From Amaranthus tricolor (Eukaryota > Streptophyta > Magnoliopsida > Caryophyllales > Amaranthaceae), in assembly GCF_026212465.1 (NCBI RefSeq), contig NC_080049.1, forward strand, positions 21,545,303-21,609,302: a stretch of 64,000 bases of DNA. The letters run 5' to 3'. Within the stretch, counting starts at the first letter, position 1, and every line of letters begins with the position of its first letter. The notes beneath the pieces are model-generated. The model ran no database searches. It saw only the letters and a list, made by a program, of their open reading frames with translations, and was not told where the DNA came from. Of the stretch, positions 1-9,340 are shown piece by piece. Made by a program: the position numbers and the translations under genes.

Positions 1-1480
1 GACCCATCCTAGATAGATCCTTCAGACTCAACTTATTATATAACCCAAAATTATTTTTTGTGACACTCTTAATTTTTGTAATAATAAAATATTAAGACAT
101 AAATATTATTAAATAGCAGCGAATGGTAAATATGGGGTGTGCACCACACTCTGAAAATGTAACGCCTCAAAAAAAACAAACATTTAAAATTAATATAGTT
201 TAAGGAAAAATAAATATTCTAAAACTAATTTATTAAAATGCACTCATGACGTATGATTTATATCGCCCACACTTATTCATTAGACTTTAAAATAATATGT
301 CAAACTATTTATACTTGAAAAAATTTGACTTTAAATTAATATTTTATCATTTGAAATCCATAATTGCATTACATAAGTATTTATATATTGTGTAAATCAA
401 AAGATACTCTTATAATATAAATATAAAATACTTGTATTGTCATAATAAGTATTTATATATTAAATATAATGGTTATATGGGTAAGTGTAACCCCTAATTA
501 TTATGTGAGTTATTTACAATTTTAAGAGAATATTTATCCTCTTTGTAAACCTCTAATTAAGGGAATTGAAGGGTCTTAAAATCCCATTTTCAATGCTATA
601 TAAAGACATATATGAAGAGTAAAAATGTGAAAATTAAACTTGTGAATTAAAATTTTTTCCTTTACTGCTGATCTCTTTAGTTGTAAAGCAAAATTTTCTT
701 TTCTATTGTTGGCTTATACTGCATTGGGATTAATCTTAGAGTAAAAGATAATGGGGCTAAATACAAGAGTTGTATACACATAAAATTAGTTTAAGAATTG
801 TTCTTAAACGACGTACTAGTATACGGAGTCTTACAGACATTGTTGGTGGATTACACAAGAAGAACTTCATTTACGGTTTTTGTCTCGTGGTTATATTTTG
901 CTAGTGAATTCACGCTACTTAGGTATAATTTCTCATTCCGATGTTTATTTGTTTCATGTCATCTCAAAAATTCGGTCATAGAGAGATTTTTGTTTTCCAC
1001 ACGTTAAAAGTTAGCAGTAATCCTAAAAAAAACCAAGTAAATCAAGTTCAAAATACCAAGATAAATATTAGTGGCACCTATACATATAACATACATATTA
1101 ACAACCAAAGAAATTATTCGTTCATAAAGTTTACATTGCAATGGTAATCATCATAATCAATAAGCTATGCCATTATAACCAAAATAGAACATTTACAACA
1201 TTATTACAAACAAAATCGAAAGCTTCATATAAATATTAACAGTGGAGTTTTAATTGGAAAATAGTAAAACGTAACAACTCACGTTTTAATTTTGGGTCGT
1301 AGTTTGAATGTGTTTTGTTAGTGTAATTAGATGATTTGCAACATTAGCTGGATGTGTAATTATAATGTTTGGTGATTAGATGCTTCGCAACATTAGCTAG
1401 ATGTTGGTAACGTTCGTTCTTTTTGTTGTTATCCTCGAGAGTCGTGTCTAGCGGTCAGCTATAATTTACTCCCATCTATT
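1..1480. other. AT-rich spacer, no gene seen
   Basis: No reading frame here has recognisable protein similarity; the longest are about 70 codons with biased AT-rich composition. Two stretches near 1320-1400 repeat the phrase 'gatttgcaacattagctggatg' in variant form, a local duplication of roughly 60 bp. From 1480 the sequence becomes a MITE-like relic. Confidence 0.5.
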
Positions 1481-1482
1481 CA

Positions 1483-1640
1483 CTCTTATAGTTTTATTTG
1501 ACTTTTGACGTTATTTATCAATCACTCTTAACTTGTATTTTATTTTTAATCTATAAGTTATAATATAGTTAAGTGAGATTTTGTTTAATTTGTAGTGCAA
1601 AGATCATTAATATCAACTTTTTACATTTTTTATTAGGAAA
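1483..1640. mobile_element. Stowaway-like MITE relic
   Basis: The stretch starts with a 'tactcccatctattcactc' end and continues with a body shared with other places in the window (9740-9970 in the same orientation, 57960-58190 and 59201-59455 in reverse). Shared phrases include 'aatctataagttataatatagt' and 'gtgagattttgtttaatttg' in variant forms. Neither a clean opposite end nor a TA duplication was found here, so this is a truncated copy. Identification is from the repeated body and the Stowaway-type 'ctccc' terminus. Confidence 0.45.
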
Positions 1641-2142
1641 AATTACCTAGAAATAATCAAATCTTTTATTGTTTTCTATAATAATTCCAACTTTTGATTA
1701 ACCATGACCAATCTTAATTTTAAGGTTTCTTATCCAAGAACATTGTTGGCCAAATGATGACTAATTTTTGCAATTAAATTGCTACAAAAAAAAATTAAAT
1801 AAATAGTCAAAAATATTTAAAAGTAAAAGTTAAAATGAAAAAATAAAACTTACTTGATTTTTTTTAAAATTTTTTTTATAATTTTTCAATTTTTTATAAT
1901 GTAATTTTGTATTTACTTTTTTCATTTATTTGATGCAAATTGACTTGTTTTATAGGTAAGAGGTTACCTTGTGTATTCTGATCAAATACCCTTTATAGCT
2001 AGGATTATTCATGTTTAATCAAAAATAGAGATTATTGCAGAAAAATCATTAAAAGATTGTATTATTTTGGATAATTTTTACTTTTAATTATGCATAATTA
2101 TAGATAGAATTATTGCATTGACTAATTTTTGGACGTTTAGAG

Positions 2143-2150
2143 TATATAAA
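2143..2150 (+). promoter_or_regulatory. TATA box-like site
   Basis: A TATATAAA match lies about 75 bp upstream of a short basic ORF (2223) and about 165 bp upstream of a cluster of hairpins. If functional, transcription would begin near 2175-2180. In such AT-rich DNA a match is cheap, so only its position relative to the ORF and hairpins makes it worth noting. Confidence 0.3.
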
Positions 2151-2222
2151 GACCTAGATTATATATACTACATAGTAAGTACAGTAGTGTGACAATATGC
2201 AATAAATAAGCAAGTTCAAAAT

Positions 2223-2306
2223 ATGCCTAATAGAAAAAAACACAAATTGAAAACAGCGAGAAAGCAGCGACTTGCCGCCAATAAGCAACGAGTATCGCTT
2301 GTTTAA
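2223..2306 (+). CDS. 27-aa highly basic mini-ORF, unknown
   Basis: ATG to TAA, 27 codons. About a third of the residues are Lys or Arg (it opens MPNRKKHKLKTARKQRL), so any product would look like a nuclear, nucleolar or RNA-binding tail. I do not recognise it and it is too short for composition to prove coding. In its favour: it follows a TATA-like box by about 75 bp, its base composition is richer in G+C than the flanks, and it ends six bases before four consecutive hairpins. A minimal ATG-CAA-TAA lies upstream at about 2196. It may equally be a chance ORF in a non-coding RNA or a transposon remnant. Confidence 0.25.
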   Translation: MPNRKKHKLKTARKQRLAANKQRVSLV

Positions 2307-2311
2307 AGTTG

Positions 2312-2394
2312 AGTCTCATTTTGAGACTGAACCTAAACCCGAGTCGGCGTTTGGGTGAAAGTCAAGTCGACTTTCTGGCGAAAACTCTTCGCCA
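2312..2394 (+). other. Four abutting perfect/near-perfect hairpins
   Basis: Four stem-loops sit end to end in 83 bases. Hairpin 1 is 2312-2328 (AGTCTCA/TGAGACT, 3-nt loop). Hairpin 2 is 2331-2356 (ACCTAAAC/GTTTGGGT with one G-U pair, 10-nt loop). Hairpin 3 is 2357-2375 (GAAAGTC/GACTTTC, 5-nt loop). Hairpin 4 is 2376-2394 (TGGCGAA/TTCGCCA, 5-nt loop). Hairpins 2, 3 and 4 have no unpaired base between them. A T-rich run follows at about 2411-2440. The arrangement suggests a structured RNA or a structured 3' region, but I know of no family it matches. Confidence 0.45.
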
Positions 2395-2399
2395 GGCTG

Positions 2400-4330
2400 T
2401 GCCCTCTATCTCGTTTTTGCGGTTTTGTTAGTTTATTTCTTTAATATTGTTTGAATTCAATCATCACTAATGATTGGTAATCTACGTATAGAGGTTAAAT
2501 CTTATGGAACATCATATTGTTTCATTGATAAACTTTGGATGAAACAAACACTTGTTTCAGAAGCTTAGTTTGGATGAAACAAACTTATTTCATAAGTAGG
2601 CATTAATTGATACTTTCTTATATGAATGGAGGGAGTATGGAAAGGGCATTCCACCCAATTTTTAGAGACAAAATTTCTGAATTCTCTTAGAACATTCATC
2701 TTGTTCTTGTTTCTTCTTTACATGAGATTGTCTTTGATGGAGTAATTAATTCATTGTAATCAAAGATCATAATCCATCTACAATACTTTGTCTTACTCTT
2801 GCAATATCTTTTGTACTAGGATATTGTCGTATATGTTGTATCTCATTGTGAATTTTATGATCATCCCAAGCACTCTTATGGGAGAAATATCATAAAAGAA
2901 AGTATACTCACGCCTCCTATAAATATCAGGTTTTTGAGCCACTCTAATTCACTGTCGCAAACTTATCTTTATGGTGTCCTTTTGGTGATTGGAAAAGTTC
3001 TATAGCCAACTTCATGGGAGTACAAATAGTGTAGTATTTATACTTGTAACACATTTGTAATAACATTATTTTGCAATACTAATGTGTGCCCAGTCAAATG
3101 GGACTATTAGAGTGAATATGAGGGAGTATTATGTTGGCTGCTAAAATTCCGAGCATCATAGTTTGTAGTGTTGACACCTCTTATTTGCAGTTTCAGTTGC
3201 TGTCGAGTTGCAGTTTTCAGGTCTGAAATAGCTATTGTTTGCTTTGTTTGGGTATGTGCCCTTAAATTGTTACTTACAGTTATTGCTTTGAATGGATGTG
3301 TGGCATGTGACTTACTGTTTTTGATCAAGATAGTTGCACTGCACTCAGAATAATTAGTTTTAGCCAGCTACCAAGAATTATATATTCATGTTTTGATAGC
3401 AATATAGGGCCTTTATGTTGTTTCCTCGTGCTATTAGAGGCCTTTTGTTGAGGCGCAGTGTTTCCTTCGGTTTTTGAGTGGTTGGGATTGCTACCTTGCT
3501 TCATAGCCTGCTTGTATGTTCTTCTTTTTGTTATGGCCTTTACTACGGTCCTTTGATTGTTGTTTGTAAATGCAATTATGTTTCTTTGATTTAGTTCTTA
3601 ACTTATTGTGTTTGCTTGATCTATCAGTTGAAGTCCAGAAGCAAAAAGAGTTGAGTACTAAGTTTTCATTTCGTGCTGCTTTTAAAAGTTTAGTATCGTG
3701 TTACTTTTTTATTTATTCTAAAGCTGATTGTGTTGCATATAATAAATTAGGGCAAATTTAATATTGTTGGGGATGAAATGTCTCACCTATGTCTAATGTG
3801 AAAATACTCTTGGTCAAAGGGTTAAAGGTCAACGTCAACATTTAAGTCAACATTCCAATTCAGGTCAAAGTCGCAAGTCCAACTTACTATACAAGTTATC
3901 AACCAGCTGAGTGATTTAGAATTAAATTCTCCCCAAAGTTGAAAGATTTAAATATTAATCTAAAGTTAAGATTTGTAGAAACTAAATCACACAAAATTGA
4001 GTTTTTAAATGTAATTTTCTCTAAAATTAAAAGAACTCGATGTTCATGAAATATCAAACTACTTTGTCAATTTCAATTTACTGCATTCTCCATTCCATCA
4101 AGATTTCAATCTTTTATGAAAATGATTCCTACCACTTTTATGAATTTCTATCCTTACATTTTAGGTATGGAGAATCACCTAACGCACGAGTAGAAAGAAA
4201 ATTTTAATTTTCTTATAAGTTGTGAGTATATATAATCTCTACTTTAGGATGAAATGATTAATTTACAACTCTATCAATCCTAGATTCTTTAAAGAACGAC
4301 TAAAATACTCAATATGTTCCTATGAATTTA
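2400..4330. other. Spacer with repeat relics
   Basis: No supported gene. There are MITE-like ends: 'tggagggagtatgg' near 2626-2640 and 'gaatatgagggagtattatg' near 3113-3132, the latter resembling the right end of the MITE at 59201-59455. Between 3130 and 3760 the base composition is less AT-rich and reads like retroelement-derived sequence, but no frame longer than about 75 codons is open and no domain is recognisable. Confidence 0.45.
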
Positions 4331-4617
4331 CTACTTCTTATGTTCTTTTTTATTTAATATGCACTTTAGTAAATTCTAAGCCTTAATATCTCTAAGTACG
4401 CATCAGAAAAAATTTATAAAAGTTATATATTAAAAAACTTTTCCTATGAACGGGATAAATTGGGTATGATGATGATGATATATTAAAAGACTTTATATCA
4501 AAACAAATCTAACAAGATCTCACATGAATATATTTTATCTTTAATATACACTTTAAAAATTTAATTTAAATTTCTCTCTTAAAATGGACAAACGTAAAAT
4601 GGACAAAAAAAAAGAAG
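4331..4617. mobile_element. Stowaway-like MITE (host of an RTE insertion)
   Basis: Imperfect terminal inverted repeats (left 'ctacttcttatgttc', right ending 'aaaaaaaagaagta') are bounded by TA dinucleotides (4329-4330 and 4618-4619), as expected for Tc1/mariner-type Stowaway MITEs. The body includes 'ccttaatatctctaagtacgc', which recurs near 23440 in a related element (23368-23634). An RTE LINE fragment with duplicated flanks is inserted at 4442-4477. Confidence 0.5.
4442..4477 (+). mobile_element. 36-bp 5'-truncated RTE LINE insertion with 17-bp TSD
   Basis: The insert runs 'tcctatgaacgggataaatt' and on into ATGATGATGATG. That is the same 3' terminus as the larger RTE copy ending at 60703 ('tctatgagcgggatacattg' then ATGATG repeats). 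It is flanked by a 17-bp duplication of the target, 4425-4441 and 4478-4494, differing at one base. Direct repeats of this length and a 3' GAT-type tail are hallmarks of RTE-clade target-primed reverse transcription, so only the last few bases of the transcript were copied. Confidence 0.8.
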
Positions 4618-4619
4618 TA

Positions 4620-5440
4620 CAAAACATTTTAAAAACCTTCCATTTTGATTTGCAATATATAATAATTTTAAAGGCACAATAAAATACCTTTAATAATTGT
4701 GTAAGTTTTTTTTACATTGATCTTAAGGAATAAAAAAGTACAAAAAAGTTCAAACCTTTTTAAAAAAATTAGTTAGGATTAAATGAGAAATAAACTATTT
4801 TCTCTATTTCATTAATATTTTCAATTATTTAACTAATTTATATGAGTTTTTAAAGTCAAATAATATTATTTTAATGAGACAGATTCACCAAGGGACTAAT
4901 AATTTTTATTGAAATGTTGTAATTAGTCTTCAAATTAGATATGATCCTATTCTCCATCATTGATAGCTTTTAGTTAGGAATTTATAAGAGAGAGAAAGAT
5001 GGTGACATATGTGTTGCAAAGTAATGGATCCATACTTACACACACGTACACAAAGTCACAAAGTTGAAAGAAAGGAAAACCATCCCCACCCTTGAATCTT
5101 CATATGAAGTACTTGATAGACAAGACAAACAAACAAACAAACAAACAAACAACCCCCAAATTATTATTTATTTATAAATACTAATAAGGGTAATTCAATC
5201 TAAACCCTAAATTAATCGACCTTCTTAGTTCTTCCCTCCACTTACCTTACCCTATTTCCACATCTTGAATATTGAATATGAGTATTTTATTTCATTTTTT
5301 AACAGTTGAGATAGAGAGAGAAAGACTGGTAGAGAACTTCAAGAACATACTCTATTTTAGAGGGAGTGTATCACATGGCAATGGCATGTGAGTACCAGCT
5401 GTTTCCTCCCCTCCTCCCTAAGTCTTCCTTCTTAATTCCC
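4620..5440. other. BRI1 upstream region
   Basis: AT-rich spacer merging into the BRI1 promoter. It includes a seven-unit (AAAC)n run at about 5123-5150 and a pyrimidine-rich stretch from 5400 that continues into the 5' leader. No gene is seen. An ATG at 5375 opens a 51-codon frame ending at 5530, but it lies upstream of the likely TATA box and so is probably outside the transcript. Confidence 0.5.
5041..5046 (-). promoter_or_regulatory. Possible BZR1 site (BRRE)
   Basis: CACACG on the + strand reads CGTGTG on the - strand. This matches the CGTG(T/C)G element bound by BZR1, the transcription factor through which brassinosteroid signalling represses its own receptor and biosynthesis genes. It lies about 400 bp upstream of the presumed TATA box. 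A six-base match can occur by chance; the support is that the downstream gene is BRI1. Confidence 0.3.
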
Positions 5441-5445
5441 CCTCT

Positions 5446-5454
5446 TAATATATA
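5446..5454 (+). promoter_or_regulatory. Likely TATA box of BRI1
   Basis: TAATATATA within a pyrimidine-rich region, about 165 bp before the BRI1 start codon. Plant TATA boxes lie about 30 bp before the transcript start, so the 5' leader would begin near 5480. The leader would be CT-rich, typical of plant 5' UTRs, and would contain the two uORFs below. Confidence 0.45.
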
Positions 5455-5553
5455 CTCTTCTCTTCTTCCTTACTCCAATCTTTTACCACTTTCTTCTTTC
5501 TCTATCTTCCTCTGTTTTTTCCTTCATTAATCAAGCTTTGAGCTTTCTCATTA

Positions 5554-5583
5554 ATGGCCGACTATGAAACCCTAACCCACTGA
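5554..5583 (+). promoter_or_regulatory. uORF in the BRI1 5' leader (9 codons)
   Basis: ATG GCC GAC ... TGA encodes nine residues (MADYETLTH) and ends 31 bases before the BRI1 ATG, in a different frame. Its context (aATGGcc) is close to the plant initiation consensus: A at -2 and G at +4, but not a purine at -3. A second ATG at 5564 opens a three-codon uORF ending at 5575, inside the first. Both lie downstream of the likely TATA box and so should be in the mRNA, where they could lower receptor translation. Confidence 0.4.
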
Positions 5584-5614
5584 AACCCACTTGTAAAACT
5601 GTAAATTTAGCTTA

Positions 5615-8600
5615 ATGAAACTTTACCCACATAAAATGAAGCAACTTTGCGCTATATTGTTGCTCTTTTCTTTTTACCCTTATCTATTTTCCCCTGTTTT
5701 TTCTGCTTCTCCTCCTCCTAATGGAAAAACTAGAGATGCCCAGAAGTTGTTGAGCTTTAAATCTTCTCTTTTTAACCGAAATATCCTCCAAAACTGGGAA
5801 GAAAATGCTGACCCATGTCATTTTACTGGTGTTTTCTGTAATAACTCCAGAGTTTCTTCTTTGGATCTTAACTCTTTCTCTCTTTCAACTGATTTTTCTT
5901 CTGTTTCTACTCATCTTTTCTCTATTGAACTCTTGACTTCTCTTTCTTTATCTTCTTCAAATATTACTGGTTCTCTTAAACCTTTTCCTCTTTGTTCTTC
6001 CTCACTCTCAGAAATTGACCTCTCTCAAAATTCCATTTCTGGGTCTTTCCTTGATTTGTCAAAGTTTTCTTCTTGTTCTTCACTATCAAGTTTGAATCTT
6101 TCCTTCAATTTATTGGATTCTTCTAAGGATTTGAAAGGGGCTCATTTTGGACTTTCTCTCAAAACTTTGGATGTTTCTTTAAATCATTTATCTGGGCAAC
6201 AAGTTCTTCCATGGGTGTTCTCTCAAGGTTGTGAGAAGTTAACCCACTTAGCTTTAAAGGGGAATAAGTTACAAGGAACATTTTCTCTTAATGGGTGTTC
6301 TAATTTGGAGTATTTGGATCTTTCTTCCAATAATATATCAAGTTCCATACCAAATTTTGGGGAAAATTGTCCTAACTTGAAGTACCTTGATTTATCTTCA
6401 AATAAATTTAATGGAAGAATTGATGATAATGTACTTGTTGGGTGTAACAGTTTGAGCTTCTTGAATGTCTCTGAAAATGAGTTAAATGGAGGATTTCCTT
6501 CATTGCCATCTTCAAGTATGCAATATCTTAACTTGGGTAGCAACAAGTTTCAAGGTATGATTCCAAAGAGTTTTGCTGATGATTTCTGCTCAACTTTGGT
6601 AAATTTGGATCTTTCCTTCAACAATATTTCTGGTATGATCCCAAACGGCTTTGAATCTTGCTCCTTATTGGAGATTTTTGATGTTTCTAACAACAATTTT
6701 TCTGGGGATTTGCCTGTTGACATATTTTTGAAAATGGGAAACTTGAAGGAACTGCACTTAGCCTTTAATAACTTCAAAGGTTCTTTACCTGATTCATTCT
6801 CTATGCTTAGTAGTCTAGAATCATTAGACTTAAGCTCCAATCTGATTTCTGGAAAAATCCCATCTGGGATTTGTCAAAACCCTGATGGAAAGCCTAGCAA
6901 ATTGAAAGAACTTGACCTACAAAACAATCAATTAACTGGTCCAATACCATCCAGTTTAAGTAATTGTTCTCATCTAATTTCTCTTGATCTTAGCTTTAAT
7001 TACTTAAGTGGCACAATCCCAACTAGTTTGGGTACTCTCACTAAGCTCAAAGACTTGATCATGTGGATGAACAAACTTGAGGGAGAAATCCCAGCGGAGC
7101 TTATGTATACTAGAGCACTTGAAAATTTGATTTTAGACTACAATGAGCTAACTGGTTCAATCCCTCCTGGTCTGATGAACTGCACAAATTTGAACTGGAT
7201 TTCGTTGTCGAGCAACAAATTGAGCGGAAAAATACCATCTTGGATTGGTAAGTTGAGTAATCTTGCCATTCTTAAGCTCTCAAACAACTCGTTTTATGGC
7301 GAAATCCCACCCGAGTTGGGTGATTGTAAGAGCTTGTTATGGTTGGATTTGAATAGCAATATGTTCAATGGGAGTATTCCGAAGGAGTTGGCGAATCAGT
7401 CGGGTAAAATGGCTGTGGGTCTTGTTGTTGGGAAGAAATTTGTGTACTTGAGAAATTTTGGAGGTAAGGGTTGCCAAGGAACTGGGAATCTCCTTGAATA
7501 TGCTGGGATTAGGCCAGATGCTGTTAATAGACTCCCTACTGTTTGCAAATTTCAGCAAATCTATCAAGGTCATACTCAGCCCATTTTTAACTATAATGGG
7601 TCTATGATCTTTCTTGATTTGTCCTATAATCATCTTCAGGGTGGTATCCCTAAGGAGCTTGGCACAATGTACTATCTTTCCATTTTGAATTTGGGTCATA
7701 ATAATCTTTCGGGTCCAATTCCGGATGAACTTTCAGGGATGAAAAACATTGGTGTTATGGATCTATCTCATAATCATCTGTCGGGTTTAATCCCATCGTC
7801 TTTGGGTAGTCTTTCATTGTTGACAGATATGGATTTGTCGAGCAACAGTCTCTCTGGAATGATTCCTGAATCAGCACAGTTTGAGACATTCCCGGCTTCT
7901 AGATTCTCGAATAACCCTGGCCTATGTGGTTATCCTCTTCCTCGGTGTGACAAAAACGATGGGGCGAATTCGACTCAACATCACAAGCATGGGAAACAGG
8001 CTTCCCTTGCAGGGAGTGTGGCAATGGGATTGTTGTTCTCTTTGTTTTGCATATTCGGGTTGATCATTGTCGGCCTTGAGGTGAAGAAACGACGGAAGAA
8101 GAAGGAAGCCTTGCAGGATATTTATATGGACGAAAACTCTCAATCGGGAAACAATACAGCTTCTGCTTGGAAATACACGAGTAATCGCGAGGCGTTGAGT
8201 ATAAACCTTGCAGCATTCGAAAAGCCTCTCCGAAAACTTACATTTGCTGATCTTCTAGAAGCCACAAACGGTTTCCACGATGACAGTATGATCGGAAAAG
8301 GTGGATTTGGTGATGTCTACAAAGCTCAACTCAAAGATGGGAGCGTGGTTGCTATCAAGAAGTTGATACATATAAGCGGGCAAGGAGATCGAGAGTTCAC
8401 AGCCGAAATGGAAACCATCGGAAAGATCAAGCACCGTAACCTTGTACCTCTTTTGGGATACTGCAAGGTCGGGGAAGAGCGTTTGTTGGTCTACGAATAC
8501 ATGAAATATGGATCCCTCGACGATGTCCTACATAATCATAAGAAAGGTGGGATCGAGCTAAATTGGGCGGCCAGGAGAAAGATCGCCATCGGAGCAGCTC

Positions 8601-9241
8601 GAGGCTTAGCTTTCCTACATCATAATTGCATTCCTCACATAATTCATCGCGATATGAAATCGAGTAATGTTCTACTAGACGAAAATGTAGAAGCGAGGGT
8701 GTCTGATTTCGGGATGGCTAGACTAGTGAGTGCAATGGATACTCATTTGAGTGTGAGCACTCTAGCAGGTACCCCAGGATACGTTCCACCCGAGTACTAC
8801 CAAAGTTTTAGATGCTCGACCAAAGGGGATGTATATAGCTACGGTGTTGTATTACTCGAGCTGCTCACAGGGAAACCGCCGACAGATTCAGCAGATTTTG
8901 GTGACAATAATCTAGTAGGTTGGGTGAAAATGCACGCGAAATTGAAAATAAGCGACGTATTTGATCCCGAGTTAATAAAGGAAGATCCAAACTTAGAAAT
9001 CGAGCTCTTACAGCATCTGAAAGTCGCGTGTGCGTGCTTGGATGATCGACCATGGAAACGCCCGACAATGATACAAGTCATGGCTATGTTTAAGGAAATA
9101 CAGGCAGGTTCGGGGCTTGATTCGGCGTCTACCATTACAGAAGATGATGGAAGTTTTAGTACAATGGGAGCAAGTTTTAGTACAGTAGATGTACTAGATA
9201 TGAGCATAAAAGAAGTCCCTGAAGGGAATTACAAGCAATAA
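5615..9241 (+). CDS. BRI1: Brassinosteroid receptor kinase BRI1
   Basis: Plasma-membrane receptor that binds brassinosteroids and, with BAK1/SERK co-receptors, starts the phosphorylation cascade to BZR1/BES1. It is a single 1208-residue frame without introns, as in Arabidopsis (1196 aa) and tomato (1207 aa). Visible parts: signal peptide (about 1-31, hydrophobic [13 protein letters not shown]); N-terminal cap with paired cysteines C68 and C75; about two dozen leucine-rich repeats; the steroid-binding island near 600-665 ([17 protein letters not shown] ... [15 protein letters not shown]); last repeats and cap ([11 protein letters not shown]); membrane helix about 798-820 followed by KKRRKKKE; and a Ser/Thr kinase. 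Kinase residues are intact: GKGGFGDV from G894, ATP lysine K915, HRD aspartate D1013, DFG aspartate D1031, [10 protein letters not shown] in the activation loop. The tail is Ser/Thr-rich. The first ATG is used; an alternative Met8 would also keep a signal peptide. Codons shift from AT-rich in the LRR part to more balanced in the kinase. The island and overall length favour BRI1 over BRL1/3, which I consider unlikely. Confidence 0.95.
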   Translation: MKLYPHKMKQLCAILLLFSFYPYLFSPVFSASPPPNGKTRDAQKLLSFKSSLFNRNILQNWEENADPCHFTGVFCNNSRVSSLDLNSFSLSTDFSSVSTHLFSIELLTSLSLSSSNITGSLKPFPLCSSSLSEIDLSQNSISGSFLDLSKFSSCSSLSSLNLSFNLLDSSKDLKGAHFGLSLKTLDVSLNHLSGQQVLPWVFSQGCEKLTHLALKGNKLQGTFSLNGCSNLEYLDLSSNNISSSIPNFGENCPNLKYLDLSSNKFNGRIDDNVLVGCNSLSFLNVSENELNGGFPSLPSSSMQYLNLGSNKFQGMIPKSFADDFCSTLVNLDLSFNNISGMIPNGFESCSLLEIFDVSNNNFSGDLPVDIFLKMGNLKELHLAFNNFKGSLPDSFSMLSSLESLDLSSNLISGKIPSGICQNPDGKPSKLKELDLQNNQLTGPIPSSLSNCSHLISLDLSFNYLSGTIPTSLGTLTKLKDLIMWMNKLEGEIPAELMYTRALENLILDYNELTGSIPPGLMNCTNLNWISLSSNKLSGKIPSWIGKLSNLAILKLSNNSFYGEIPPELGDCKSLLWLDLNSNMFNGSIPKELANQSGKMAVGLVVGKKFVYLRNFGGKGCQGTGNLLEYAGIRPDAVNRLPTVCKFQQIYQGHTQPIFNYNGSMIFLDLSYNHLQGGIPKELGTMYYLSILNLGHNNLSGPIPDELSGMKNIGVMDLSHNHLSGLIPSSLGSLSLLTDMDLSSNSLSGMIPESAQFETFPASRFSNNPGLCGYPLPRCDKNDGANSTQHHKHGKQASLAGSVAMGLLFSLFCIFGLIIVGLEVKKRRKKKEALQDIYMDENSQSGNNTASAWKYTSNREALSINLAAFEKPLRKLTFADLLEATNGFHDDSMIGKGGFGDVYKAQLKDGSVVAIKKLIHISGQGDREFTAEMETIGKIKHRNLVPLLGYCKVGEERLLVYEYMKYGSLDDVLHNHKKGGIELNWAARRKIAIGAARGLAFLHHNCIPHIIHRDMKSSNVLLDENVEARVSDFGMARLVSAMDTHLSVSTLAGTPGYVPPEYYQSFRCSTKGDVYSYGVVLLELLTGKPPTDSADFGDNNLVGWVKMHAKLKISDVFDPELIKEDPNLEIELLQHLKVACACLDDRPWKRPTMIQVMAMFKEIQAGSGLDSASTITEDDGSFSTMGASFSTVDVLDMSIKEVPEGNYKQ

Positions 9242-9340
9242 CAGAAGAAAATGGATTTTCCTGATACCAACATTCATAAAAATGTAGTATCTTGTAACAA
9301 ATTAATGTATGTATGATCAAAAAAACTTTTTTTTTTTTTA
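9242..9340 (+). other. BRI1 3' untranslated region
   Basis: After the TAA stop the sequence becomes U-rich, with TGTA motifs at about 9284 and 9306-9316 and a T10-plus run at 9329-9340. Plant polyadenylation uses such diffuse U-rich and UGUA-like signals, so cleavage near 9310-9400 is likely. No strict AATAAA is present. Confidence 0.35.

Noticed and set aside
6223..9207. Minus-strand and off-frame ORFs within BRI1
   Set aside because: Shadows of the long BRI1 frame.
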